Shown in pieces: positions 1 to 10,653 of a stretch of DNA of 64,000 nt. Under the pieces are notes generated by a model. The model had not been told where the DNA came from. It was given only the letters and a program-made list of their open reading frames with translations, and did not search any database. This DNA is from Mauremys mutica. Its lineage: Eukaryota; Chordata; Testudines; Geoemydidae. The translations under genes were made by a program, and so were the position numbers. Every line of letters begins with the position of its first letter. The stretch's first letter is position 1. The stretch spans positions 304,128,781 to 304,192,780 of the forward strand of contig NC_059072.1 of assembly GCF_020497125.1 (NCBI RefSeq), in the 5' to 3' direction.

Positions 1-382
1 TGGACTCTATATGGGGAACACCACACCATGAAATATACCACCACTGATCTGATTTGGTCTCTGTAGTGGGACCACCTCTTTGATAATAGATGCCTTCCAG
101 TACTGTTTCAGTACAATTCAGTTTAATGCCAGAAGGGACTATTGGATAGATAGCCTCTGATACATAGGAGGTCAGACTATTAAATGTCACCAGCTACCCA
201 CTAGTATGGAGCCCGATAATCAGTGCTGTCACATCGACAATGAGAGGTGATCCTAGTCCCAAAGCTACTCTGAATTAGTAACTTGCAACATTTATATTGC
301 AACAGTGGACATTTTATACACCAGGGAAGTTAGCCACATGCTTAAATATGTTAATAATTTGACTCAAGAACTCGGTACTTAC

Positions 383-3300
383 ACACTTCTCAGTTTCTAA
401 ACCATCCTTAAAGAAAATCATATATGGAGTTACTCCATCCTCACGGAAGTCCAGGAGAGCCACCATGCCATCTGGATTCATGTTCTCACCTACAAAGAAC
501 TTTGAAAAAGAATTGGTGTTACTACAATTATGAATGTACTATGAGGTAAAGACTAACTATGAGTAACCAAAATACTCTGTGGACAGTGTTTCGGAGGGGG
601 AGGGGGGAAAAACAAAAAAACAAAACAAACCATCATCCAGATCTAGAAAGTTTTCTTGGGCAAGTGCCATCAACTTCTAATGAATCTAAGCCCATTTTGG
701 AGGAGTTTTAGCTCTTATGATTAGAGCCTTCCAAATAAGTCAATGCAGTATTGTCTTTTAAAGCCAGTTTCAAGGCTTCCACTGCATGTTCAACAGCTGG
801 GCAAAGCTGTGATACTTAGACTGGTCAACTGTACTATTTCTATTCAGAGCCTTGTAGGCAGTGAAAGTCGAGTCAGGTCAACTCCATTCTGTTGCTCTTC
901 AGGAAAGCTATGAACAAGCACCACATTAGAGCCATTTATAAAGTATGACTAGATAACCTGCAGAAAGGTAGATTGAAGGCTCCCCCAATCACCACACTTG
1001 CAGTAGTCAGGAGGTTCAGAGTCTATAAGGGATCTGCAATAGTAGGACAAATCTCAGTTATATCCCTTTGTTTTAGACTACAACAGTATAAAGCTATTGA
1101 AGCTTACCTGGTAATTTTTGAAGTTCGCAAGGATGTGTTTGACTTGTTCTGCAGCCCCCATCATGAAAGGCTTCACTCTGTCTGGCTTGTGTTCCTCAAG
1201 TCTGGCTTTGATTCTAAAAAGAAAGAAAACAAGCTCTTAACTAGAATCTAACAAACATCAAAGATGTTCAGCAGACTGGGGTCACTTCATGCCAAAGGTG
1301 AAGTAGTTTGCCTGCTGTTGCTAAACCAGCATTCCTAATACAGGTCTGTCACAACTTACGCACATTTAACATGCACGATTTCAATTTTACACGTACAGCC
1401 AGAGTCAGGGGGCGTGGCCTCAAGATTTAACCATCCTGGGGCACCAGCTGTGGCTGGGAGTCCCAGGGCCTTTAAATCACCCAGGGGGCTCCCAGCTGCA
1501 GAGATGGCTGGTAGCCCCTGCGGCGAACTAAAGAGCCCGAGGCTCCAGCCACCGTGGAGCTCCGGGCCCTTTAAATGTCAGGGCCAGCCCGGCTGCCAAA
1601 GCTGCGGGCAGGATTTAAAGGGCTCCTCCAGGCTCCCCACCACGGCCGGGAGCCCGGAGGAGCCCTTTAAATGCCGTCCTGGCCCAGCTGCCAGAGCTGC
1701 GGGCGGGATTTAAAGGGCTTGGGGATATAATTTTGACAATACGTGGTTTTCGCTTTACACGATAACCGTGGAATGGAACCACCGCCTAAGATAAGACTTG
1801 CCTGTACCCCCAAGCTCCCTGACTGTTGCCATCTGCAATGCAAAATGCTCTGGCTGCTAAGAAAAAGCTACTAACAGTACTTTCATGGATATGTGGAGAG
1901 TAGGCAGAGTTCCATAGCAGCAAGAGCACTGTTCCAAGCCAAAAAAATATAACTATAAGGCTCAAGATGGGACTCCCAAGTTGGAGGGAGCACCTTTCAC
2001 TTGGGGGGAAGAAAGCTATGAGTCTGAATGCTGACAGTTGGATAATTAGATCAGAATTTATTCACATGCATAATTTTAGGCAATGAAACATTTTTTCTTG
2101 TGTCAAATTAAACAGCTTCCTGGAAATCTAGATTACAGTTTATAACACACAAGCATTTACCTACAAATATTCTAGCCTTACACTAGTTCTAGAATGCCTC
2201 TAATCTAAGGCAATGAGGCCTAATAAATATTAGCGCATCAAGCCTTACTGTGTAGGGTAGAGGAAACATTCCTGTTTTATACATAAAGCCTGCAACACTC
2301 AACGGAACAGGAAGGCAAGGGTAAGACCTACACCACATGAACAAGTCCTGTACCTTAGTTAAGACCATTGTCTGAAGTGCTCCCCTATACTCAATCCTCA
2401 TGAGTCTGAAATGATGGCAAACTACTGGAGCACTAACAATGAGGAGTCCTTGTGGCACCTTAGAGACCAAAATTTATTTCGGCATACGCTTTTGTGAGCT
2501 AAAATCCACTTCATCAAATACACTGAAGTTATTAAAGTGTCAAACTGACCACACCACATATCAGCATCTGTCATGACTCACTTGCTTTTGGGAATATGCC
2601 ACCTAAGGAGGTGACATTCGTGAGGCACCATTCACTGGTGAGTTCAAGGGTAACACCATTTTCACTTACGCTTTCATGTAGTCCTTGATATACTTCTTGT
2701 AGGACTCTTTTGTAAAGCTAGTTTCCTGAAGATGGTGATTCATTACTATATCAACACCAGTGATAACTGTGGGATCTGTTCCTTCTTCAATACCTTCAGA
2801 GGAGGCATTGCCACCAATTAAAGCATCAGCAATCTGACCTTCTGTCCTGGTGACCATCTAGATTTAAAGAGAACACCAAAAGCTTTAGAGAAAAGCTCCC
2901 CAGAATCAAATGATACTTACATTGTTTGGAAAAGCACTATCAACTCAGTTGTCAGTCAATTCAGGATCTGCTCATTTTAAAGCTGAAGTGGACTATAGAA
3001 CTACCCCATTATTTCACAACAGCAGCACTGAATTCTTCAACTGTCCTATCAGATAAGTAGGGCTAGGACTTCCATACAGATTAAAAATATCTGTCAGTAC
3101 TAGTATACTATTTCTGTGCCAAGTCCTGATAAGAATGATAAACCACCACCAAAAGCTATGCAGACTATTCTCAGATATGTCAATCCTCTAGCTGGGGTAT
3201 TCTCAGACATGCCAGCCACCTCAGTGGTTTGCTTCCCTTTAGTCACTAGCAACAGATCAAGTTGTTAACTATGTTTTTTAGCCCTTTCCTGAAATGGTTA

Positions 3301-4371
3301 ACTGATCTGCTAGCAGGAGGGACCAAAATAAGGTGAGCTACCTTCAGCTGTGCTTGTCTCCAAGCTAACCCCTCACCCTTGTTACTCTAAGATGGGATAC
3401 CCTGGTGAGGGCCAACAGGGCTTGGCCAGAGCTGCCCCCACACCATAGCAGTTTCGCTCCTGAAACTGCCTGTTGTCCCCCAGCAGACCTGGGCAAACAG
3501 CTGGTGCTAGGGGCCGGCGCCGATAACAAGGGTGAGGGGTTAGCTTGGAGACAGCCAGCCTGGGTGGTTACACCCGCGGAGAGGCTGGGCCCCTGGGGAG
3601 CAACAGGCCAGACACGGGCCGGGGGCTGGAGCCAGAGAGCCGCCCGGGGGGAGAAGGGGGAAGCTCCGCGGCCTGCGTCCCGGGGAAGCGCTCGGGACCG
3701 GCGCGCGCCCCGGGCAGGGAGCAGAGTCCCCAGCAGCTGCCGGGACACGTGTCCCCAGCCCCGGGCGGGCCCTGCCCCGGTGACTCACCTTCCCCTCCAC
3801 TTCCAAGCAGAGCCCGTCGGCGACCTCCCGGATGCTGTAGATATCGGAGAACATCTCATCCTCTGCGGGGAGAGCGCGGGGTCAGCCCGGCTCCAGCCCC
3901 CGCCGCAGCCCTGCCCCGGCCCCGCACCCCCCCCCCCGGCTCCAGCCCCGACCCGGCCCCGCACCCCCCCCCCCCGGCTCCAGCCCCGACCCGGCCCCGC
4001 ACCCCCGGCTCCAGCCCCCGCCGCACCCCCCCCCGGCTCCAGCCCCCGCCGCAGCCCTGCCCCGGCCCCGCACCCCCCCCCCCCGGCTCCAGCCCCGACC
4101 CCGCACCCCCCCCAGTCCCGCACCCCCCTGCAGCCCACACGCCTCCCCCGGCTCCAGCCCAGCCCCGCACCCCCCAGCCCGGCCGCTCCTCCCCGCGGCC
4201 CAGGCGCCGCCCCCGGCCGCTCCCAGGCGGGCCGGGCCGCTCCCCTCCCCCGCCGCAGAGCTCCGCATTCCCCGCCCGGCCTGCTCGTGCTCCGGGCCCT
4301 GGCGGCCCGGCCGGTCCCGTCCCGCCCCGCCCCCGGCGCTCACGGCTGATGCAGTCCCGGTAGATGATCAT
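383..4371 (-). CDS. TPT1: TPT1, translationally controlled tumour protein (TCTP), exons 1-5
   Basis: Five coding exons read on the minus strand: 4371-4344, 3862-3789, 2857-2670, 1213-1108 and 499-383, all with GT/AG borders. They total 513 nt (171 codons). The stop codon must lie in a last exon left of the window. The protein starts [18 protein letters not shown], has [17 protein letters not shown] in exon 3, FMMGAAEQ in exon 4 and ends TEKC. These match vertebrate TCTP, which is 172 residues in human; one residue is missing in the acidic loop after [12 protein letters not shown] is an abundant cytosolic calcium- and tubulin-binding growth and survival factor. Intron phases agree with the reading frame across all joins. 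The start codon is the first ATG after the TATA/TOP region and begins the conserved N-terminus. There are no frameshifts or stops, so I take it as a live gene. Confidence 0.97.
1396..1735. repeat. GC-rich composite repeat with recurrent TTTAAA cores, TPT1 intron 3
   Basis: Lies in the intron between exons 3 and 4. GC-rich blocks containing CCAGCTG and GCTGCGGGC are separated by about five copies of CCTTTAAAT or its complement ATTTAAAGG in both orientations. That fits a palindromic MITE-like repeat. I could not fix its ends or a TSD. Confidence 0.5.
2441..2520 (-). mobile_element. Penelope-like element 3' relic
   Basis: Contains AGTCCTTGTGGCACCTTAGA followed by a TTTATT and ACGCTTT..GAGCT segment, the diverged counterpart of the terminal region of the better Penelope-like copies at 47.2 and 53.0 kb. 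It is short and lies in TPT1 intron 3. Confidence 0.55.
3879..4200. repeat. C/G-rich minisatellite in TPT1 intron 1
   Basis: Irregular tandem units built from GGCTCCAGCCCC, CCGCAGCCCTGCCCC and GGCCCCGCAC followed by runs of up to 12 C. On the TPT1 sense (minus) strand the array is G-rich with many G-runs, so the intronic RNA and non-template DNA could form G-quadruplexes. C-run length varies from unit to unit. Confidence 0.85.
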
Positions 4372-4439
4372 GGCGGCGGCGCTGCTGGGCGGCGGCGGCG
4401 CGGCTCGATCTGTGCGCGGCGAGCGACCCGAGAGCGGGA

Positions 4440-4560
4440 GGGAGCGAGGCGGAAAGGGCCGAGTCAGCGGCTTCCAGAGCTCATATAGCGGGCACGTCCC
4501 TGGCGCGTCACCAATCCCTGCGCTCCTCGCAGCGCCGAAAAGAGTGACGTAGCACACACA
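4440..4560 (-). promoter_or_regulatory. TPT1: TPT1 core promoter with TATA box and 5'TOP-like start
   Basis: Read on the minus strand, a TATA-like CTATATGA lies at 4489-4482. About 25-30 bases downstream is a pyrimidine tract, CCCTTTCCGCC, near 4460-4450. That fits a 5' terminal oligopyrimidine start, the known feature that puts TCTP mRNA under mTOR-linked translational control. Upstream are an inverted CCAAT at 4510-4514 and a TGACGT CRE-type site at 4545-4550. The transcription start is inferred. The 5'UTR would be about 85 nt to the ATG at 4371. Confidence 0.75.
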
Positions 4561-4883
4561 CCCTGCAGCGCGGCGCCACCTTGCGGCCTAATCGGAGGCG
4601 GCGGCTGCCTGGCGTTGGCTACAGCGAGACGGGGAAGCCCCGCGCCGCAGTGCGCCTGCGCAGCTCCCTGACCCAGGGCGCCTCCAGGAGCGTTGCTGCC
4701 AGTGGCAAGGGGCAAAGCTGTCCCTGAGTTCAGGGGGCACGACCCAGCCCTGCCCCTCAGCGCTGCGCTGCGCCCCGGGAAGGGACTCGGTGTTGGCACT
4801 GACAGCAGTGTGAGCCCTCCTGCATCCTGTGCTGCAGCAGCATCTCCCAGCTAGGGCTGCAGCTGCACGCTGAGCACCAGAAC

Positions 4884-5010
4884 AACGAGGAGTCCCGGGG
4901 CACTTTAAGACTAACAGATTTATTTGGACATAAGCTTTCATGGGTAAAACTCCGCCTCTTCAGATGCATGGAGTGAAAATTACAGATACAGGCATTATTA
5001 TACTGCACCC
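4884..5010 (-). mobile_element. Penelope-like element 3' fragment
   Basis: Has the same terminal segment (GGAGTCCCGGGGCACTTTAA, then AGACTAACAGATTTATT, then ATAAGCTTTCATGGG) as the longer copy at 47,211-48,247. It is 5'-truncated and has no coding sequence. Confidence 0.65.
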
Positions 5011-5179
5011 GAGCAGCTCCAGCTAGCTGATGGCAGGTCACAAAGTGTCTGGTGGCAAGTCAAATTTCATCCAAACCCACAAACATATAGTGAAAATAGT
5101 CACAATTTTTCATTGTTTCTTCCAGCCAGCTCCTCTCAGCACCCAGGGCTACATGGGCCAGCCAATACATAAGATAGGT

Positions 5180-5440
5180 GTCAACCAGGCCTAAGTCACG
5201 GATACGTCACTCAGAGCTGTGAAAATTTTCATGCCCAGTGCATTGTAGTTAGGTTGACCTACTCCCCACTGTAGATGTAGTAGAATTCTTAAGTTGAACT
5301 AGGTGATGCCATCCTCTCCAGGAGGTGGATTTACTATAGCAACAGAAAAACCCACTCTGTCAGAGTAGCAAGTTTCTGTGCTACAGAGACATTGCTGCAG
5401 CTGTAGTGCTTGCACTGTAGACATACCCACAGAGGGGGAG
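5180..5440. mobile_element. Harbinger-type MITE relic
   Basis: An AT/GC-mixed non-coding element that ends CTGTAGACATACCC. It has internal similarity (GGTTGACCTA, AGAATTCTT, AGGAGGTGGATTTAC) to the Harbinger-like termini at 38.58 kb and 10.9 kb. The left end is decayed and no TSD was seen. Confidence 0.45.
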
Positions 5441-5744
5441 AGAGCCAGTTTATATCTGCTAACAGGATGACCACAGCCTCCTTTGCCTGCCCCGGGCAAT
5501 AATCCCGCCTCCCCCGCTTTCTAGGGGGGCAGGCAGGGAATGAGAGTTATTGCTACTATTATTTATTTGTTAATATTGTTTGTTTATACATACAATGTCC
5601 CACCCCCAAAAGTCAGGTCCTTGCCCTGAGGAGTTTACACTCTAGGACCGCAGAGTAAGGAAAGAGCATTTTGCATTCAACTTTGCACTGGTATAAATGA
5701 CTACACAAGTCACAGGACAGTGGAGAATTTTACTCCTTTATAAT

Positions 5745-6110
5745 CAGGACCGGCTCCAGACCTCAGCGCGCCAAGCGCGCGCTTGGGGCGGCGTGCCGCG
5801 GGAGGTCCACCGAAGGGCGGCAGGCGGCTCTGGTGGACCTCCCACAGGCATGCCTGCGGAGGGTCCGCTGGTCCCGCGGCTCCGGTGGACCTCCCGCAGG
5901 AGTGCCTGCGGAGGGTCCGTTGGTCCCGCGGCTTCGATGGAGCATCCGCAGGCATGCCTGCAGGAGGTCCACCAGAGCCGCGGGACCAGCGGACTCTCCG
6001 CAGGCACGTCTGCAGGAGGTCCACCGGAGCCGCGGGACCGGCGACTGCCAGAGCGCCCCCCGCGGCGTGCTGCCCTGCTTGGGGCAGCGCAATTCCTAGA
6101 GCCGCCCCTG
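5745..6110. mobile_element. hAT-type MITE, GC-rich, with inverted modular repeats
   Basis: Flanked by an exact 8-bp TSD, TTTATAAT (5737-5744 and 6111-6118). The termini are CAGGACCGGCTCCAG and, inverted, CAGGGGCGGCTCTAG. The interior consists of about 53-bp modules (GGTGGACCTCCC...GCAGGCATGCCTGC...GGTCCCGCGGCT), first in direct and then in inverted orientation. The element is a long imperfect palindrome of 366 bp with no coding capacity. Confidence 0.85.
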
Positions 6111-6250
6111 TTTATAATGTAGTATGCAACTGGAAACATCACATTTGTACACTGCATACGTGTTGTAGACCTGAGGAAGAGCTCAGTGTAGCTTGAAAGC
6201 TTGTCTCTTTCACCAACAGAAGCTGGGCCAGTAAAAGATATTACCTCACC

Positions 6251-6373
6251 TAGGGTGACCAGACGGCAAATGTGAAAAATCAGGACAGGGGACCTGGGGT
6301 AATAGGAGCCTATATAAGAAAAAGACCCAAAAATCGGGACTGTCCCTATAAAATCGGGACATCTGGTCACCCA
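6251..6373. mobile_element. Short hAT-type MITE (TAGGGTGACCAG family), copy 1
   Basis: About 120 bp with inverted ends TAGGGTGACCAGAC and CTGGTCACCC. It is closely related to the copies at 12,455 and 24,442, both of which have clear 8-bp TSDs. The TSD of this copy is not clean. Confidence 0.75.
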
Positions 6374-6375
6374 AA

Positions 6376-7208
6376 TCTCACCTACCTTGTCTCTCTAATA
6401 TCCTGGGACGGGGACCAACACAGCTACAACAACACTTCAAAAAACAATCAGATTAAAATGACAGGTGATAGATGACAGTTATTTTCTTACTCAAGAAGAG
6501 ATACATTTTTAAGACATCACATGATTCCCATTCAATTGCATCATGCACTGACAACAAAGAACAACTATAGCTGTGACTCTGTAGGGTCTGCTCCCTGGAA
6601 AGAAAGTGATGTGGGCCTTGAGTATAGGAATTGGGGACTCTGAGATGGAGATGAGTGAGTTGAAAGACACAAGGGGATATTAAGACTGCAACCCTGAAGG
6701 AGCAGATGCAAATGAAACTATTTGTTGTTATACCAATATTGCATACTAGTGTTTTGGGTAGAAGTGGGGGAGTTGAAGGGAGAGATTTTAAAATGTAGCA
6801 CGTGTGAGAAAGCAATTAAAAATTTGAAGTCCAAAGTCCCAATTATCGCTAAACACACTCAGTGTATAGTTACACAGGGCCCAGGATCCAGTCTGGAGAG
6901 GTAGTGAGTGCTCTCAATTCCCATGGAAGGTACTGGAAGTTGAGGGTGCAGAGCATCTCACAAGAATGAGCCTTTGTCCCTAGAAACTCTTTTTTCTCTA
7001 CTGCTGAAACTCAGGGCTAAGACAGACTGTGACTTTGTAGCCCTGACTCTACGCTGTACATAAAATTGAAACATTGTAGCCTTAAGTGGGCATTTCAAAC
7101 TTTTTACAGTGAGGAGTTATCAGGAGGTAAGTGGCTCGGTTTTTCCAGGTGCTGAACTACATTAGCCAATGGGAATTGTGTGTGGTTAGCACCTCTGAAA
7201 ATCAGACT
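6376..7208. other. Unassigned AT-rich intergenic DNA
   Basis: No gene, RNA or clear repeat could be supported. A short stretch near 7140-7200 (AGCACCTCTGAAAATCAG) recurs in altered form near 14.6 kb and is probably an old dispersed repeat. Confidence 0.5.
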
Positions 7209-7400
7209 ACACCTCTACCCTGATATAACGCTGTCCTCGGGAGCCAAAAAAATCTTACTGCGTTATATAGGTGAAACCGCATTATATTGAACTTGCTTTG
7301 ATCTGCCGGAGTGCGCAGCCCGACCACCCAGAGCACTGCTTTACCGCGTTATATCCAAATTTGTGTTATATCAGGTCGCGTTATATCGGGGTAGAGGTGT
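7209..7400. mobile_element. MITE with 22-bp-class inverted ends
   Basis: The ends are ACACCTCTACCCTGATATAAC and its near-inverse GTTATATCGGGGTAGAGGTGT. GTTATAT-type motifs recur inside. It is about 190 bp and non-coding. The duplicated target would be very short (TA-like) and is not certain. Confidence 0.7.
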
Positions 7401-7626
7401 TCTTGTTTGTTTGTTTGGGGTGTTTTAATTAAGCCTGCATAATCTAGTCTGTCTCTGTCCCTGTCAATCATTGGGGAATTTCAGATGGGTCCAGAATTTG
7501 AGCCAAATCTTCATAACTCACGTTTATCTCTACAATGAGCCAAGCCAGAACCCTGGATATAAAGACCCTGAAAGTTTTGAGAAATTTCAGATTTGGTTTC
7601 AATGTGACTTGGAAGAATTTCTAATC

Positions 7627-7961
7627 CAGGGATCGGCAACATTTGGCACGCGGCTCCCCAGGGTAAGCACCCTGGCGGGCCGGGCCAGTTTGTTTACCTA
7701 CCACATCCACAGGTTTGGCCTATCACGGCTCCCACTTGCCGCAGTTCACTGTCCCAGGCCAATGGGGGCAGCGGGAAGCAGTGCGGGCTGAGGGATGTGC
7801 TGGCTGCCGCTTCCCGCCGCCCCCATTGGCCTGGAGCAGCGAACTGTGGCTACTAGGAGCCGCGATCAGCCGAACCTGTGGACGCGGCAGGTAAACAAAC
7901 CAGCCCGGTCTGCCAGGGTGCTTACCCTGGCAACCCACATGCCAAAGGTTGCCGATCCCTG
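7627..7961. mobile_element. Palindromic hAT-type MITE with paired CCAAT motifs
   Basis: An exact 8-bp TSD, TTCTAATC, flanks it (7619-7626 and 7962-7969). The termini are CAGGGATCGGCAAC and its inverse GTTGCCGATCCCTG. Most of the 335 bp folds back on itself. Near the centre a GGCCAATGGG on one arm faces CCCATTGGCC on the other. It shares its interior with the element at 35,081. Confidence 0.9.
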
Positions 7962-7969
7962 TTCTAATC

Positions 7970-8978
7970 TATTGATATATAACAGATTATATTAGATAAA
8001 ATATTAGATTATTTTAGATAAGCACCCAAGACAAAGGCTTCATTTATAAGGTATAGTGAAGGCCTTTACCTCATAAACTGGAGTTTGCCTATCCTGCACT
8101 CTAGGCAAAGGTTACAGGAACAAATGTATGTATCTTTGTTCTACAGTTTATTTTCTTTCCGTTGCCTGCTTCCTTGTCTGCAGTACCATTAAGGTTACTA
8201 TCCTTCCCATGGCTGTCGGAGCCATGAGGATTGTCTCATTTTTCCATCACTTTACACTGTAGACCCTAGAGACCCTGCATCACCCTCCTTTTTGACTAGG
8301 ACAGCTGAATGCCACTTCAGACAGGGGTCTGTAGTCTTAGTACCTTTACTGGCATGCAGTGCTCACATCTACCTCATATAAACTGAGAATACTAACCAAA
8401 CTTTTTTCCCTGTAACCACTATCTCAATAAACTGTTGAATTTCACAGAGCTGAATGTTTTCATTATTTGAATATGCCATGGGATGGTAGGGGAAGGGAGT
8501 TGCAGCAGTGCCATGCTGCTGGAGGCCATTCTGAGCAGGCAAACGGCATTTGGGGATGGGGAGCATTTGCTGGGCACGACATATGGGGAAGGGGAAAGGA
8601 AAATAGGTAGGTGGGTATGTACTATCTGTGTTATGGGCTTGTAAACAGTTGAGGTCAAGGCTTTAGCATGAGACAGAAGCCAATTGGCTGGCTGGAGCAA
8701 GTGCCATTTTGAAAATGCATATGGCAGGGAGGAAGGGTTAAGCCTGAATGGACTGTGTGGGTCAAGGGATGGAGGACAGCCGGGGCTGCAGACCTGGAAA
8801 GGTTCCTTGCTCATATCTGCTAAAAATGGTTGCAGCCAGGGGCACCCAAAACAGAAGTTAGCACAGAGGTGTAGTTAATAATAAACTGTAACAATAGATA
8901 CTTAAATGATGAAAATAACAATAGGATCTGCTTCCTTGGTCCCAGCCTGGGTTTCTAGCTGGAGATTGGGCTTGCTTC
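7970..8978. other. Gene-free intergenic stretch
   Basis: No coding sequence, RNA gene or well-bounded repeat could be supported. Open frames here lack any family resemblance. Confidence 0.5.
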
Positions 8979-9308
8979 CTACAAAGCCTCCCTCAGAGTC
9001 CTGAGTCCAAAGAGATCCTGGCTTTCTGGGGAGAGCTCTTCACTGCCCTCCTTATGTTTCTCCTCCAATGACTCTTGCTGCTTATCCTTAGGAGGAGTTG
9101 CAAGGGAACTGCAGGGTTTGGTAGTGGTGTAATTGCAAAATATTCCATACAGCTCCTCAGAAAATGGCCAGCTTACATTTCTACTGCTGGAATGTTTCCT
9201 GGTATCCCTGGTTTTATAGTAAGCTCTCCTGAGCTGTTTGGTCCTTATCCAGTACTGGTTGTCATCCCGGTTGTGATTACTCATGGCTCTCTGACTAGCA
9301 AGGTCCAC
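8979..9308 (-). pseudogene. MYB/SANT-like domain relic (Harbinger- or MSANTD-type)
   Basis: A 109-codon frame contains NRDDNQYWIRTKQLRRAYY followed by FSEELYGIF. This resembles the third helix and tail of the MYB/SANT DNA-binding protein carried by PIF/Harbinger elements: basic helix, Q-x-R-x-K-x-LRxAY, then F-x-EEL. Compare the related fragment at 42.55 kb on the plus strand. The N-terminal helices with the tryptophans are not visible in frame, so it is a broken copy. It could instead be a relic of a host MSANTD-type gene. Confidence 0.5.
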
Positions 9309-9379
9309 AAGAACATCTTTCTGCCGGTGGCTGGCTTTATGAGCTTGCCAGGCTCCAAGCGGCTGCTTGAGGTATATTC

Positions 9380-9765
9380 TAAGGTGAGAGCAGGAGGGCC
9401 ATTTGGCCTGGGCCTCAAGCTCAAAGGGGGCCTCAAATTTAGAAGCTTGTTAATTATTTGGCATTGGATAAGTTTCGCAACTTGTTTTTATGTGCATCCC
9501 TATCGGACCAAAATGTGACACACACTCTCAGTTTAGAGCTACAAATTTAAGCAAATAAAAGATGTGATTTGGTAAAAGACATAATTTTTTTGTTAACTGA
9601 TATAGATTTTGTCATATTAAAGAGTAAAAAATGTTCATAAATATTAATAAAATATATCAGTTCTGATGGCACAAGATTGGACCATGTGTTGTCATTTTTA
9701 ATTTTTATTATGCCTAGGGGCCTCAAAAGCTGGAAGTGGCCCAGGCCTCTCTGGACCTCTGAGAG
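9380..9765. repeat. Probable MITE bounded by GGCCTGGGCCTC-like ends
   Basis: Starts near TTTGGCCTGGGCCTCAAG and ends near GGCCCAGGCCTCTCT, which are inverted relative to each other around an AT-rich middle. No TSD was fixed. Confidence 0.4.
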
Positions 9766-9889
9766 GTCCTGTGGACATATGCAAAGCAGTGTGGGATATC
9801 AGTTGGAGGTCTGACAAAGTACTGTGCAGCAACACTGCATACGCACAAATAATAGACTGCACTAACTCAATTTGCCCTGAATATAGTAG

Positions 9890-10200
9890 ACTTCAAATTA
9901 TTCCAGGGTACACAATAAATGCAGAGTTAGTGAGCTCTGAGGAATTGTATTGTGTGTACATTTAAAAATACAATAGCCCATTGTAAGGTCAATGGTACTG
10001 AGATATTGTGCAGAGCCCAAGTACTCTAACTGCTTGTCCACCCTTGGCATTGGGTAGGCATCATACTTTGTGATGGCATAAACCATGCGGCATTCTATAC
10101 AAAATTGGACCATGACATCCACTTTGAGGATCAGACTAAAGAGCTCCTCCATTCTATAGAGATTCCTCAGTAACTCCCATTCTCAGCATTGCCTACACCT
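9890..10200 (-). pseudogene. Gypsy-type LTR retrotransposon reverse transcriptase relic
   Basis: The minus-strand frame reads YAITKYDAYPMPRVDKQLEYL and then LSTIDLTMGY. This is the fingers/palm start of Gypsy (Metaviridae-type) reverse transcriptase: the NAITxxDxYPMPRxD block followed by the first catalytic-aspartate block xTIDLTxGY. The frame breaks soon after, and no YxDD block, integrase or gag is visible. It is a short old fragment. Confidence 0.7.
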
Positions 10201-10653
10201 CTTCTCTTATTGTGTCCCACATCCTTCTGGGAAGGGCAGGGGATTCTCCTTAACCAGCTGCTGTTTCCAGATAATGTTGTATTACATGTGTTCCATATGG
10301 CCTTGGCGAGAACACTGTAGTGACGTCTCAGATCATTTGAACCAATTGGATCTACTCATCTGGTGAAAGGGCCTTGCTTAACAGTACAGGTCCAGGTTCC
10401 AGGCAAGCAGCTACCTCGGGCCCTAGTTCAGGGTGTGATGATGTATGGAATATGAGTGACCATTTATAATATTATTAATACCAATATTACAAAATTGCAA
10501 TAACCCTTACAAGATGTGCCATGTAAGGTAGCAGTGGAAAAGTTATGATTTGCTAAATATGATAATCTTATTTGTATGTATGTTTCATCTTTGTATCATG
10601 AGTTATAAACATGTGTGATATATTTGTATATCAAACTTGTGCTTTGTTTCTGG

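Larger units (their letters stand above)
3600..4790. promoter_or_regulatory. CpG island over TPT1 exons 1-2
   Basis: A GC- and CpG-rich stretch covers the promoter, exon 1, intron 1 and exon 2 of TPT1 and extends about 300 bp upstream of the promoter. The surrounding sequence is AT-rich. Such islands mark constitutive promoters. Long GC-rich open frames on both strands here are composition artefacts. Confidence 0.75.

Noticed and set aside
1..382. Last exon and 3'UTR of TPT1 within the window
   Set aside because: No AG acceptor followed by an in-frame stop and TPT1-like 3'UTR was found on the minus strand; it is probably left of position 1.
2880..3790. Hairpin AGGACTT...AAGTCCT (minus strand, near 3,055-3,140) as a possible H/ACA snoRNA
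   Set aside because: TPT1 hosts SNORA31 in human, so I looked. No H box or ACA box at the right spacing was seen here or in the other introns, so I do not call a snoRNA. A covariance-model search would decide.
3405..4349. Long overlapping open frames on both strands (up to 314 codons)
   Set aside because: They lie in the CpG island and C-rich minisatellite of TPT1, are Pro/Ala/Gly/Arg-rich in all frames, and overlap proven TPT1 exons 1-2. They are compositional artefacts.
5697..6370. Multiple frames of 80-200 codons with repeated Pro/Gly/Ala motifs
   Set aside because: They are translations of the palindromic MITE at 5,745-6,110, open because of its GC content and repeat period.
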